Shown here: positions 45,384 through 57,139 of the stretch, in pieces
Layout of the letters: every line of letters starts with the position of its first letter
How positions within the stretch are numbered: the first letter of the stretch is position 1
Assembly: GCA_001510575.1 (NCBI GenBank)
Contig: LNGK01000017.1
Coordinates: forward strand, 255,194-319,193
Length of the DNA: 64,000 nt
Origin: Knoxdaviesia capensis
Lineage: Eukaryota; Ascomycota; Sordariomycetes; Microascales; Gondwanamycetaceae
Reading direction: 5' to 3'
The notes under the pieces: generated by a model
What the model saw: only the letters and a program-made list of their open reading frames with translations
What the model was told of the DNA's origin: nothing
The model's database searches: none
Translations under genes and position numbers: made by a program

Positions 45384-45939
45384 ATGCGTTCCTTCGCCTT
45401 CGTCGCCGTGGTGCTCGCCTGCGCCCAGGCCGTCCTCGCCAGCACCCCGCCGGCGTGCCTGCTCGCCGCGCTCGGCAAGCAGCCCAACCCGTCCGACGTC
45501 GACGTCCTGTGCAACAACCTGCAGGACGCCATGCTGATGAACATCACCGAGGTGTGCGCCGGCTCGCCGCTCAGCCCGGCCTACGACAGCTACGCCTCGC
45601 GGTGTAAGGAGATTGGTGTCACCGTCGCCAAGCTGCCCGTTGCCGAGGAGTCCGGCTCTGCCACCGCCGACCCGACTGCCTCCAGCACCAGCAAGACCAA
45701 GTACGGGGCTTCTCCTTCTCTAGTAAACCAAACATACCTGGGCAGTTCCATTGTGCTAACTGACCATGTTTTTTTTTTATCTCTCCAGCTCCCCCTCGGA
45801 AACCGGAACCACCACCGAGACCGGCTCGAGCCCCCAGAGCACCGGCGACGACGGCGACGCAGCCGCCGGACTTGCCCCCTCGCTGATGATCCTGGCCGTC
45901 GGACTCCTGTCCGTCGGCGTGTCCGGGGCGTTTTTCTAA
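45384..45939 (+). CDS. Small secreted Cys-containing protein with GPI-type tail
   Basis: Exons 45384-45700 and 45789-45939 give 155 aa. The 88-nt intron is GTACGG..TCCAG after a T-run. A signal peptide (about 1-19, cleavage after VLA) precedes a compact domain with four cysteines at 25, 43, 58 and 74, enough for two disulfides, and one N-glycosylation site (N-I-T). Residues about 85-130 are Ser/Thr-rich, and the C-terminus (about 133-155) is a hydrophobic segment like a GPI-attachment signal. I do not recognise a named family. It resembles small wall-anchored proteins of Eurotiomycetes, and the four-cysteine spacing does not fit CFEM (eight Cys). Start choice rests on the signal peptide and the A-C-C context. 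Confidence 0.8.
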
Positions 45940-46669
45940 ATCAGGGGCCCTCTGGAAATAAACCACCCAAGCAACTTATCTAAAATGGCTATCTTTTACA
46001 CTTCGGTCCCCAGCACTGATGCTGGGCCGAGCCCGGATCTACAACAGCAAATACACGGAGTACACATGCACAATTTGGTTGATTGATATATTTTTTGTCT
46101 TTTTTTTGAGTATCAAAGAGCCCATCTCTCTCCTCTCAAGCCCGAGAGGATTCCCGCGTCTGTGTGACTTCTCACGAGCAAAAAGACCAAAGAGATGGTG
46201 CCGCCAGGAATTATGGTTGGGATTTCCTTTTGTTTCTTTTTTTTTTTTTCGGTTTCTGTTGCATTTATATATATATTATTTTATTACGGCATTCATACAT
46301 ACACTTCCATCTTAGAGATCTGGAGTATCACATTTCCTACAAGCACCACAGTTCAAAGCTCTTGTTCTTGGAAACTCTCATTACTTTTCTTTGTATTATT
46401 TCAAAGATGCTGGTATCTTTGCTCCATTACACCAAAAAAGGGAAAATCTATCGTATATATAGGTGATAAAACACATAACACCATGCTTCGCATATGGCCA
46501 AAAGGACGTCGCAGGTGGACTATCAGGAGTGAGGAAAAACAAGACGCACGCATGTGCAATGGTGGAGATGAGCTAGGGAGGGTGAATTATGTCGGCGCTC
46601 GGCAGGTGTAAGACAGTTTAGGGGTCGTTGGAGATTTTTTGTTTGCTTTTTGGTTCGTCTGCTTCTCGT
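45940..46669. other. Convergent 3' intergenic region
   Basis: About 730 bp between the stop codons of two convergent genes, with T-runs and TATATATATTATTTTATT typical of 3' UTR processing signals. No gene is seen. The plus-strand frame entering the next gene is an antisense shadow. Confidence 0.5.
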
Positions 46670-48281
46670 TTACTTCATTGTCACAAGCTCCTCGGCACTG
46701 GTGGGGTGGATGGCCACACAGCTATCAAAGTCGGCCTTGGTAGCACCCATCTTGAGAGCAACACCGAAGCCCTGGAGGATCTCTCCAGAGCCGAGACCGA
46801 GGATATGCAGACCGACGACGCGCTCTTCAGGTCCGGTGGTGATCAGCTTGTAGGCGGTAGGCCCCTTCTGGTCGGGCTCCATCATGGCGAAGTACATGGC
46901 GGTGAAGTTGGTCTTGTAGATCTTGAGGTTCTCCTTGCCGTACTTGGCGATGGCCTCGGGCTCGGTCAGGCCGATACTGCCAATCTCGGGGTGGGCGAAC
47001 ACCACCGACGGGATGTTGTCGTACGAAAGCTTGAGGGTCGAGAACTCAGGGCCGCCGAACAGGCGGTGCGACAGGCGGCGGCCGGCAGCTATAGCGACGG
47101 GGGTCAGCTCAACACGGCCGGTAACATCACCCAAGGCGTAGATGTTGTCGACAGAGGTGTTCTGGTAGTCGTCAGCCACGACGTGGCCGGTCTTGTTCAG
47201 CTCGACGCCAATCTCCTCAAGACCAATGCTCTTAGTCGCGGGAGTGCGGCCAATAGCCCAGATCAGGTGGTCGAAGCCGTCCTCAGTGGTCTCGGTGCCG
47301 TCAGCGTGCTTCCACGACAAGGTCAACAGGCCGGTGGCGGGGTCCTTCACGACTCTAGTAACGGCAGAGCTGTTGTGCACATGCACGCCCAGACGCAAGT
47401 ACTCGGCAGTGATGGTGTCCTGGATCATCGGGTCAAACGAGCGCAGCACAGTTTCGCCGCGGATGAACAGGTGGGTGTTCACTCCGAGGCCGTTGAACAC
47501 ACCGGCGAACTCGACACCGATGTATCCCGCACCAACCACGGCCACCTTCTTAGGCAGCGTGGCGATATCGAAGAAGCCGTTGCTGTTGGTGCCGAGCTCA
47601 GCACCGGGGATGTTGGGAGGGGCCGAGGGCGAACCACCGGTCGCAATCAGGATGCGCTTCGCGCGCACAACCGACTTGGAGCCGTCATCGGTGGTGATCT
47701 CGGCCTCGGTCTTAGACAGGAGCTTGGCCCAGCCGTGCACATACTCGACCTTGTCGTTGGCCAGGTTCCGCTCGTAGATACCGTTTAGCCGGGTAATGTA
47801 GGCATCACGCTTGCCCTTGAAGGTGGCCCAGTCAAACGGGGCGGTTTCTGTGTAGTTGAAGCCGTATGACTTGGCCTGGTGCAGAGTCTCGGCAATAGTG
47901 GCGGCGTTGAAGGTGACCTTCTTGGGCACACAGCTGGAGGGGGAGAGTTAGTGTTAGCAGCAGCACACGACACATAGGCCACAAAGAATTCAAGGCCAAG
48001 GAACACGGAAAAGACACTGACCCAACGTTCACACAGGTTCCTCCAAGCTTGTTGGCCTCGACAACCATGGTCTTAACGCCATACTTGGAGCTGGCCAAGC
48101 GAGCAGCACCCAAGCCACCGCTGCCACCTCCAATGACAAGAAAGTCGGTCTCGGCACTGATGGGAGCCATGTCTAAGGATGATGTGGAGAAGAATCGCTG
48201 TAGTTGAGATAATCTGATATTTCCACGTTGCAAGGAACGAAGAGTCGAAGATGAAGCTGATGATAGAGTAAAAGGTGGCAT
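46670..48281 (-). CDS. glr1: Glutathione reductase (NADPH), likely mitochondrial and cytosolic
   Basis: Minus-strand exons 48281-48022 and 47933-46670 give 507 aa; the 88-nt intron is GTCAGT..TCCAG. The enzyme reduces glutathione disulfide with NADPH and FAD. Seen features are the FAD motif GGGSGG (51-56), redox-active Cys83 and Cys88 in C-V-N-V-G-C with the intron cutting between Gly codon bases, the NADPH motif GAGYIG followed by two Arg (I-R-G-E, L-R-S-F-D) that select NADPH, the second FAD motif NIYALGDV, and the C-terminal HPTSAEE with catalytic His496/Glu501. Residues 1-37 are Ser/Arg/Leu-rich without acidic residues until late, a mitochondrial presequence. Met38 starts the usual cytosolic form (MAPISAETD). 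The first AUG has a poor context (TCC ATG C) and the second a good one (GAC ATG G), so leaky scanning could give both forms. Confidence 0.95.
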
Positions 48282-49646
48282 GGAGAAGAAAAAGATTCAG
48301 AAGAGTGGGAGAAAGAAAGATTCTGAGGGAGGGGCACAAGAAGCTTTATATAGAAAGCAAGTAAGGGGGGTGTGCAAGTATCGGGGTACAATTGAGGGGT
48401 ATTGAAGCGTCATGAATTGGGAAAGACCGGTTATAGAGATACAGATGGAGATGGTAGTTGATAATAGGGCTGCAGGAGCTTTTGGAAGGAACAAATTGCC
48501 ACGAAAGGGGTTTTCGCTGGACTTTGTGTTTTGTCATCGGCAGAACTTGACAATTGGCAGGCGCATTCCGGGCACAGACTTTTGGCCCTTCATAAAAAGA
48601 AGCGATGGCGTCAGGGTGGTTGAGCGTTCCAAATCACGACGATTGACAGCGGAAAGTCGATAGGCCTAGAAGGAAAAATTAGGGCTGGCAACATTCAGCG
48701 GGTGGATTAACAATCACTACCGAGGCCCTTTGGGGGTGCTTCTTGAGCGGCGGAACACTGAACAAGACAAGGGCGGTCCTGGCTCGCATTTAGCTGTGGC
48801 CGGAGCACGTGCGGGAAGCCCGGGGAACTGATGAGGATTGATTCTAGAGAAGTATCCTTTCCACGATAGCTTGCGGGGCACAGTACTTCTTCGTCCCCGA
48901 TCTTAATAGCAGCTTTTACACCAGCCATCACACTAGAGCAGCGCTGAACCAGTAACATTTTGCCGAGGGGGTGTAAACTACAGCGTCCAGTGTTACATTG
49001 AAATGCAATATGTAGTGCGGTACGAGCCTGCAAGAAACTCAAATCATGCACTTGGCGGTGACGTCACGAACCGTGTCCGGGTTTAACCCTTAGGCCTTTT
49101 CCAGCATGCCCTGGTGATGTCGTGATTTTTTCCTCAACCACATATGCAAATCTGGAACGCCCGAATTTCTTCCTCTCAACTCCCACACCACCTTTAAACC
49201 CTATTCGAACATTGTCGCGTCCAGGCTTGGTCGTTCTTTGCACGTTTCGCTACGTCGTGTCCGGAAGTTTCTCTCCTAGTTTCCTCCCTCCTCCTCCAAT
49301 CATCACTCGCTGCTCTCTGCATCTGCGGAGCTCTTCGTTCGGTCTCTTTTCTTATTTTTCAGCCGTCCCGTGTCTGAATTTCTGTGATTTGTAGCATGGC
49401 CGTGTTGCATTGGCAGCCGTTTTGATATTTTCCAAGTCGGGGTCTTTGTATCACCGGTTGTTCGCTTCCGCCAAAAGGTACCCGGAGTCGGGTGATTGTT
49501 GCTCCTCTCGGCGATTGATTGGGCGCGCTGGCTCCACTACACCGGGCTTTGGGACCCTGAATACGGCGTCTCCGGCCATCTCGGATCTCTGGTTGCTTTC
49601 TTCTCTTCTCCCTATCCAATATACCCCCCAAATTCAACAGGGAGAC
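48282..49646. promoter_or_regulatory. Bidirectional promoter region, glr1 and DHX35-type helicase
   Basis: 1.36 kb between divergent starts. On the helicase side it holds a CT-rich tract (49255-49360), CCAAT at 49296-49300, an ATTGG at 49518-49522 and a nine-codon upstream ORF (49396-49425). The helicase frame stays open upstream of its ATG to about 49410 but has no ATG there, so I keep the start at 49647. I see no clear oxidative-stress (Yap1-type TTACTAA) site on the glr1 side. Confidence 0.5.
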
Positions 49647-51858
49647 ATGGCCGACTTCGATGCTGAAGACTCCCTATACACCGCCGTCCACAAGCCTGTT
49701 GAGCTCCTCCCCATCGCCAAACACCGCGAATCTCTTCTCTACGTGGTAGAGACGTTCCCTGTCACTATTGTCATTGGCCAGACCGGCTCGGGCAAAACCA
49801 CCCAGATCCCACAGTTCCTGTACCGTGCAGGATGGTGTGCTGACGGTAAAGCCATAGCTGTAACCCAGGTAAGCTTCCAGCTCGCTCTCATTGCCCGATC
49901 CGGAGATACATGTACAGTTTCTTACTCATCGTCAACTGCAGCCTCGACGCGTTGCTGCAACCTCTATCGCCGTGAGAGTGGCCGATGAGTTTGGCTGCAA
50001 CCTCGGTCAGGAGGTGGGGTACGCCGTCCGCTTCGATGATGTGACTTCTCCGGCCACCCGGATCAAATTCCTCACCGATGGCCTTCTCATCCGTGAGGCT
50101 CTCGTCGACCCGTTACTCTCCCGATATTCGGTGATTATGGTTGACGAGGCCCATGAGCGGTCGATCAGCACCGATATTCTACTAGGTCTCCTCAAGAAGA
50201 TCCGTCGAAAACGGCCGGAACTCCGTATCATCATCAGCAGCGCCACTCTCCAGGCCGAGGAGTTTGCGCGTTTCTTCAACGACACAACAGCCACCAGCAA
50301 GACCGGAGGCTCTACCAGTGGAGCAACAAGGTCAAGTACTGTCGACCCGAGCTCCAAGCCGAATGCCAAAATCGTCGCGATTGAAGGCCGGTCATATCCA
50401 GTTGATATCATGTACCTCGACTCTCCAGCCGAAGACTATGTTGAGAAGACCATTTCCACCGTGGTCGATATCTGCAACCTGCAACCTGAAGGTGATATTC
50501 TGGTGTTCTTAACTGGCCGTGAGGAAATCGAGTACTGTCACTCGCAAATTCTCCAAGCCCTAGACACCGAAGACCCGGACCGAAAGAGTGTGGAGGTGTT
50601 GAAGCTCTTCGCCGGCCTCCCCAGCGAAGAGCAAATGCTCGTGTTCGACAAGGCGCCCGAAAACTGCCGGAAGATAGTGTTGTCGACGAATATCGCCGAG
50701 GCCTCTGTCACCATCGACAACATCGTGTACGTCGTCGACTGCGGACTGGTCAAGCTTCGGACGTACAATCCCGATACCGGCATCGACGTGCTCCGCGCCA
50801 CCCCGATCTCAAAAGCCTCTGCTACTCAACGCGCCGGCCGCGCTGGCCGCACAAAGCCCGGTGTGTGTTTCCGGCTATACACCGAGCGCTCGCACAACGA
50901 CCTCTTCGCAGCTGCCAACGTGCCGGAGATTCAGCGCACGAACCTTGCTCCGGTGCTCTTACAGCTGAAAGCTCTCGGTATCGATAACATTGTGCGGTTC
51001 GATTTCCTGTCCCCGCCGCCGGCTGCACTTGTCGCGCGGGCGCTCGAGCTGCTGTTCTCGCTGGGGGCTCTGGACGCCTACGCAAAGCTCACACGGCCGC
51101 TCGGGCTGCACATGGCCGAGATCGGCGTCGACCCGATGCTGGCCAAGACTCTTCTCGAGGCGCCGCACTTCGGATGCGTCCCGGAGATGCTAGCCGTGGC
51201 CGCCATGCTCAGCGTCGGCGGGTCGGCGGCGGTGTGGTACAGCGGCGAACAGCGGCGCATGGAGTCCTCGCGGCGGCAATTCGCGGCCGGGGAGGGTGAC
51301 CATTTGACGCTGGCCAACGTGTACCAGGCCTTCGTGGCGCGCGGGAGCAGTCGTGCGCAGGCCAAGTTCTGCCATGACCACAGCCTGAACTTCAAGACCA
51401 TGGCGAAGGCGGTCAGTGTGCGCAACCAGCTCCGGCGGTTCCTCGAGCGGTTCGGGGTTGACGTGTCCGAGGCGTCCCCCACACCAGCTACTACCGACTC
51501 AGCCCAGCGAGGGTCCCAGCAGCGCGGCGGTAGTGGTCCTGCGCCCGTCCCGGCCGCAGACCCAGCCGCAGCCATCAGTAAAGGCGAGCAGATCCGGCGG
51601 TGCCTGACGACGGGCTACTTTGCGCACGCGGCACGCATGCAGGCGGACGGGTCGTTCCACAACGTCGACGGCGGGGCGGAGTTCTGGGCGCACCCCAGCT
51701 CGGTCATGTTCAACCGGACGGCCGACTGGGTGATCTTCCACGAGGCGCTGGAGACGAAAGACAAGATGTACATTCGGGATATTTCCAAGATCGACCGCGC
51801 GTGGCTGGTGCAGTATGCGCCCGAGTTCTACAAGCTGCCCACCCGGAGTGATGGCTAA
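49647..51858 (+). CDS. DEAH-box RNA helicase, DHX35 type
   Basis: Exons 49647-49868 and 49942-51858 give 712 aa; the 73-nt intron (GTAAGC..TGCAG) is phase 0 and cuts motif Ia just before PRR. Motifs in order: I (GQTGSGKTT, 44-52), Ia (PRRVAAT), II (DEAH, 142-145), III (SAT), IV region (ILVFLTGREEIE), V (LSTNIAEASVTI) and VI (QRAGRAGR). HA2/winged-helix and OB-fold regions follow to the end, with SSVMFNRTADWVIFHE and WLVQYAPEFY typical of the C-terminal domain. Length and the short N-terminus match DHX35, a helicase reported in human catalytic spliceosomes and absent from S. cerevisiae, rather than Prp22/Prp16 with long N-termini. A low-complexity insert (about 310 in the RecA linker and 625-650 near the C-terminus) is not in the core. 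Splicing is the likely role, by family. Confidence 0.9.
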
Positions 51859-52220
51859 TGACTAAATTCCACCATTGTCTACCTCTCTCCGGCTCCTCAG
51901 CCCAGTCTCTCTCGTGCGTTTGAGGGGTCTGGGTACGTCAAACACTGGCGACTTTCCCTCTCTTTTCTTGAACCACACTTGTATTCGTTCGCAGTTGCCC
52001 TGTGTTACTCGCCCCAGAAACATAATAATATCCATCACTCTCTTCTGCTTTGTTTTGTCCGTCCACTTGTGATGTCACAGGCTGTTGTGCATATGAGACA
52101 CGGTGGCGTTCCCTCACATCCCCTAAACAGATCGTCACTCTTTTTTTTCTCCCCTTCGAGACGAGAATGAAAATTCTCAGAAACCTCGAATTCCGCTCGC
52201 TCGCAGAGAACCGCCCAGCG

Positions 52221-52221
<1 letters not shown>

Positions 52222-52250
<29 letters not shown>
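52222..52250. repeat. (CA)n microsatellite, about 14 units
   Basis: An uninterrupted CA run, followed by ATACACACAA, about 370 bp after the helicase stop. Confidence 0.95.
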
Positions 52251-52256
<6 letters not shown>

Positions 52257-53258
52257 ACAAGTCTGGAGAGATGACAGAAAATCTCCACAGTCAATCAAAA
52301 GAGCGAGACACCAATCGGCGGGTTATGGGGGGAGAGAGTTTGCGACATGCCGTACCTGGAGGCGGTCGGTACAACCACCCTTTCTCGTTTGGTCTCTCTC
52401 TCTCTCTCTCTCTTTGATTGCGCTGTCTCGAGTCCGCTCCCCCGGCTCATGGACGGGTTGGTTGTCTTGGACGTGCGTCTGGGTGGAACCGCGCTAGGTT
52501 TGGTTGGCTGTCAGGGAACTCAGTCTGACAGACCAGATGAAAACAAACAGAAATGAAGCATCTCTGAAAAGGGGGGGGCAGCCTGGCAGGCATAGACGAG
52601 TGAAGCGGTCTGAGGGCCAGATAAACAGACGACAGGGTGGTGGGTTTTCCGCGGGGAACTTCTTTCGATGGTGAAGCAGCACGGGATGTGGTGTTTGGGC
52701 TACGGTCGGTGGTACGGTCAGTGGGCTTCTGTGCTCCAGGTTAGGGAATACGTGCGTGAATGTGTACGCCTATCGACGTCGACGACATGTGGGTGATACG
52801 TACGTTACGTGCCACTCCCACCCGCCACCTTCGAGGGGCTTTCCCATATCCAGCGCTGTTCCTCCAAGCCATCACGTCGGGGTATTTTCCCCCGGTCCTC
52901 CGCGCACATGGCACAACCGTCAAATAAGACGAGAAGCAAATCCCGTCTGGAAGCTTCTATCCGTCGTCGACTGTCTGTATGTAGTGAGGCTCAGCTGAGA
53001 CAACCGAATCACAAACGCCGCCTCTGACTTTGCAGACACCTTGGAAAGCTTCAACGAGAGGATTTGGAGGAAAAGAGGAAGACGAAAAGCCTCTCTCTCT
53101 CCCTCCCCTGCCCTCTAAATCTCCGGAGGCGTATATTCGGCAGGTCTCTGCGCCACGAGGGTTGGTTCGCGTTACCTCTGCTCGGTGAGTCTCAGTTCAG
53201 AGTGGAAAAGGCGGTCCGGGTCAAGTGTGAGCCAACACCAGAGCTGTCCAGTCTTGGT

Positions 53259-53276
53259 AACCCTAGCTTAAGGGTT
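53259..53276. repeat. Inverted telomere-like boxes
   Basis: AACCCTA, a short GCTTA spacer, then AGGGTT. The arrangement resembles 41356-41374. Further single boxes lie just downstream (ACCCTAG at 53289, TTAGGGTT at about 53304). Confidence 0.6.
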
Positions 53277-53809
53277 CAGTCTGGTTGACCCTAGTGGTAT
53301 GTGTTAGGGTTGTGCCGATCACCTTCCGCTTTTTTTTTACAGTACCTTTTTTGAGAAATAGAAGTTGTTTATTTAGTTTCGTTTTCCCGGGGAAAGGGTG
53401 TGCATGAAGATCTGTACCGTTCTTTTCCCCTCGCTTTGTTTCCTTTTCTTCGTCTCTCATTCTTCATCACAGATCGGGTAGCGAATAGCTGAAATACGGG
53501 CAATCTTGTAATAGAACAAAAGGAGAAAAACGCGCGGGTTTGAATTGCAGCCGACCCAGAGCAGAGCGCCGGGAGGGAAGATAAATTTTACGGAGGAGGC
53601 ATTAATCAATAAGTAGATAGATGGTTGGGCTTCTAATGAGAAGGGGATATCAGAGATTTAGCTGTGAAGGTTGGCCTGTGTGTTCGTGGGTTGCAAAGAG
53701 CACAACTGTCTTTGTGATAAAAGCTGCGTGGGGAACATTTGGTGCTTTCCCCTGCCAAGACAGCGTGTGGTGGATAACAATTAGACGCGTTAAAAGCGAG
53801 ATGAACCGC

Positions 53810-53822
53810 AACCCTAACCCTA
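53810..53822. repeat. Telomere-like motif, two CCCTAA units
   Basis: AACCCTAACCCTA stands alone in non-coding DNA. Confidence 0.65.
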
Positions 53823-55295
53823 GGCAACACCACGCACAGTCCGAGAGATCTCGACTGGCCCCCCGATCCGAGCCAAACTTCCGACGAACGAGGGACGCCT
53901 TAAACCTGGGCCCCGCGGCCCATAGGAGTACCACCAGGTGGTGGTGTCCTTGTGCGGTTGCGCGCCATTCAGCGTGATACCGTTGTCTGCGTAAATGACC
54001 CTTACTCCGTGGTGAAGTTGGTCGGACATCCAGGACAAAGACTGCTTACCATCATCTCGAAGACAAGTCTTGGGGGGGGGGAGCAGTCCGGTAAGCGTGC
54101 GTTTCACACACACAAGCCTTTCACAGTCGCCTTCCCTCTCATCTCAATCTCAACTCGCTCAAACAGCACTATGCCGAACACAGCTTAACGCGGATCTGTC
54201 GTCAAGCCGCCCAACGGACGAATCGCGACTAAATTGTGCATGTGGGAGTAAGATTAAAATAGCCGGTAGAGTGAGGCGAGATAATGCTCAGAAGAGCGAA
54301 GAGGCGGGCAGTCTATCGAGCACCAAGCCCAATTGGACGGTGAGGGCACGTTAGCAGACAGCCAATCTAATCGCTAGCGAAGAAACCAATATAGGCCAAC
54401 CTGCACAAGACTCAAACCGCCCACGCACCACGATGACATCGACGACGTGACAGATTCCAACAGCCTTTTGCTTCTCTCTGCGTCTCAGTGACTGATGGCC
54501 AAAAGCCCCATCCTGGGTCTGGGCCGTGACTCTCACTGTGTTCTGCTCCTCTTCTTGTGATCCTAACGTAGGATTCCGGAAGTTAACCCAAGACAAGGTC
54601 TTCTGCCCGCTCCTCCCCCCATCCAGGGAATCAGAAAAGAAGGAGAGAGAACCGGTCCAGGGTTTAGGAACGGAGAGGAGAGAGGGAAAAGCGATAACAA
54701 CAACAACAAACCCCTAAAAATGGAGACCAAAACCGGGCATTGTCTCGCCATATGACTAGCAATTTGACAAGCGATTTTTTTTTTCGCGTGCATTGGGAGA
54801 GAAGAAGCCCAAGAAAAAAAAAAAAAAAGAGCCACAAGGGGTGGGAATACCTGAATGACGGACAGGGGAGGGGCAAATGGGTGGAGAGAGCAGATGGTGG
54901 GAAATTAAACGGAGGGGGCAGATTTGGACAAGGTAGCACTGTGACTGTGAGGCACTGCCCGGCTGGGACATTCAGCAAGCAAGAGATGGGTTTGTATGGG
55001 GGAACACAGAACACACGCACAACGAACAGCTATCGAGAGGAACCAACGCATAAAATGGTAGTAAGATGGTGTGCTCAAGCAGGAGAAGCCGGCCCTGGTC
55101 GGCGATAACGGCACAGCGAGGATCACGGGGTCACAGATATTACCGGCGACGGCTTGACTCGCGGCCAGTACCCAACAGACAGTGGCTATCTGGAAGTTAC
55201 GACTTATAACTTGACCACATGCCGACTTACTCAGAATAGCTCCAGAAAGCCGGGCTGGAATTCTTCATCGACGTCCGTCCAAAAGGGGTGAAGCG

Positions 55296-55319
55296 CACAC
55301 ACACACACACACACACACA
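55296..55319. repeat. (CA)12 microsatellite
   Basis: A perfect CA run in intergenic DNA. Confidence 0.95.
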
Positions 55320-55731
55320 GTGGGAGACGGCTTGAATTCCCAGGCATCGCATCCCAGCCTGCCCATTCCCGACCGGGCCCCAAAACCCTGCTGAAGAGGT
55401 AGCCTCTCTCCGACGGGTTTCTTCCAGTGGTTCCCGGGCTTCGGGACGCACCCTAAACCGCCGGAGCAGGCCCCAGCGCGCGCCCCTTAACCAGCAGCCG
55501 CCCCCCTACAACTCCAGGAGCCTCAGCAACGAAATGAGAGGCTCTTGAGGTCAAACGCTGCCAGGACAGGGAGCTTATCGCTGTAGCAGAGTGTTCTCTA
55601 CAGCTGGGGGACAGCGGAAAAGAAGCAAAGAGGAGTTGATGATACGCGTACAGCCCACCGGAACTGTCTAACAACCAGACGAAAACCAAAATAAACATCC
55701 CGTCGACACATTCCAGCGGGGTCGGAAGAAA

Positions 55732-55776
55732 ACAACAGAAACAACAGAAACAACAGAAACAACAGAAACAACAAAA
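55732..55776. repeat. Minisatellite, five units of ACAACAGAA
   Basis: Four perfect nine-base units plus one variant (ACAACAAAA). Because nine is a multiple of three, it keeps a spurious Cys/Phe-repeat ORF open on the minus strand. Confidence 0.9.
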
Positions 55777-56988
55777 AAAAGGTCCGCTATTGAGGCTCAG
55801 GAGAAACAGAGATGGCCGGGAAAGGGAGACACAGGACTCAGAAATCATGAGGGAGGAGGACTGGAATCCCTTTTAGAGTACCTGGTATAGGAGGTAGAAT
55901 CGATTGGGGGTTGTTGTGTTTTTGCTTGATTTTTTATATGGGCATCCAGGTTGAAGAATTCCAAACAGGCATGTCTTGCTGAACAAGATCAGACTAAACC
56001 CAACAAGTCAATTCATACCGATCTGCATAACACCAGCCCACACTTCAGATGAAATCCTGCGATATCTTTGTTTCGGCAGCATAGACAGGAGAAGTTAAAT
56101 GAGCGTGGGCCTTTGAGAGGCGACGAAAGCCTTTTAGCTAGGTTTCTGATTCCAACGACCAGGGGGTTGTTGTTCTTTGCCAGAGAGAAGAAGAAATGAG
56201 AACAAAATCCATCTTGTCTATGCCGAAAGTGTCAGTGAATGAAGCCCAGAACGAGCGGGCCCACCGACTCTGAGCGATTTAACTTCTGTTCGTCTTCTTT
56301 AATTAAGCACAGATGATCGACGAGAGAACGAACGGTGGCTTGAGTTGTTATTTCCTAAGCCATGTGTACTGTAGGTAAAGGACTGAAGCCCGATGTGTGC
56401 GGCGAATAATGCAGATGTAATGGGGTCGTATAGCTTGGGCGGTATCTTGCTTGGCTGGCATAATCAGCGTGTAAGCAGACATGTGAGAGCACGTTAACGC
56501 AGGCCTCCGAGGATTCAATTCATCCTCGATCTGAAGCTGATATCAAGTTCAGTACTCGTGATGTCTGAAGAGTTCTTGATAAGGCAAGAAGATCATTCCC
56601 TCAACGAGCACCTTCCCGACCCAATCCCACCCACCCGTTTGACCGTTCCTGCACAAGCGCGTTCACTAGCGGGACACTGAAGAAAGCAAGACTTCACTTA
56701 TCTCAGTGCCGTCATGCTTGAACAGTTTGAACAGTGCCAGGCCCGGGCGTCGGCTCTCCCCTATTTTTCTGGCTCCTGGGTGGTATTTAATCTTACCGCA
56801 GAGAATTTTCTCCAATGCATCTGCATAGAAAGGTACGTACCTTGGTATTCTTGCGGATCTATAACCCACTAAAGCTATAGGGTAGAATCGCTTCTGCCAG
56901 TGACCAGTGTCCACCACCCATCTTTCCTTTCCCTCGTTCCTGGCGCCTCGATCGCCCTTGCTTCCTGGTTAGTCTTGGGCCCACCCTT

Positions 56989-57037
56989 CCAATCACATCA
57001 CACCAGTGCCACTTCGGGGGAAGGCTGCCTGTGATTG
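56989..57037. promoter_or_regulatory. Inverted CCAAT-box pair upstream of the SKG6-like gene
   Basis: CCAATCAC at 56989-56996 and GTGATTGG at 57030-57037 are inverted copies, the CCAAT consensus bound by the fungal HAP complex. The pyrimidine-rich leader begins about 100 bp further on, which fits a promoter placed some 1.8 kb before the start codon. This is inference from motif and position only. Confidence 0.4.
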
Positions 57038-57139
57038 GCTGCATGGTCGAGCCTGTTGGTTCCTGAATTAGTTCCTGTGACTTTGGTTATGCATATTGTA
57101 TGCACTGTATTGTAGAGTACTAGCTACAACTATACCACC

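Noticed and set aside
45384..45939. CFEM assignment for the small GPI-type protein
   Set aside because: Only four cysteines and no C-x-C pair; spacing does not fit the eight-cysteine CFEM pattern.
46628..47788. 386-codon open frame on the plus strand opposite glr1
   Set aside because: This is an antisense shadow of a conserved enzyme, with no domain of its own.
55453..55848. 131-codon minus-strand frame with Cys/Phe repeats
   Set aside because: The repeats are a nine-base minisatellite; no signal peptide or cysteine pattern of a known peptide family.
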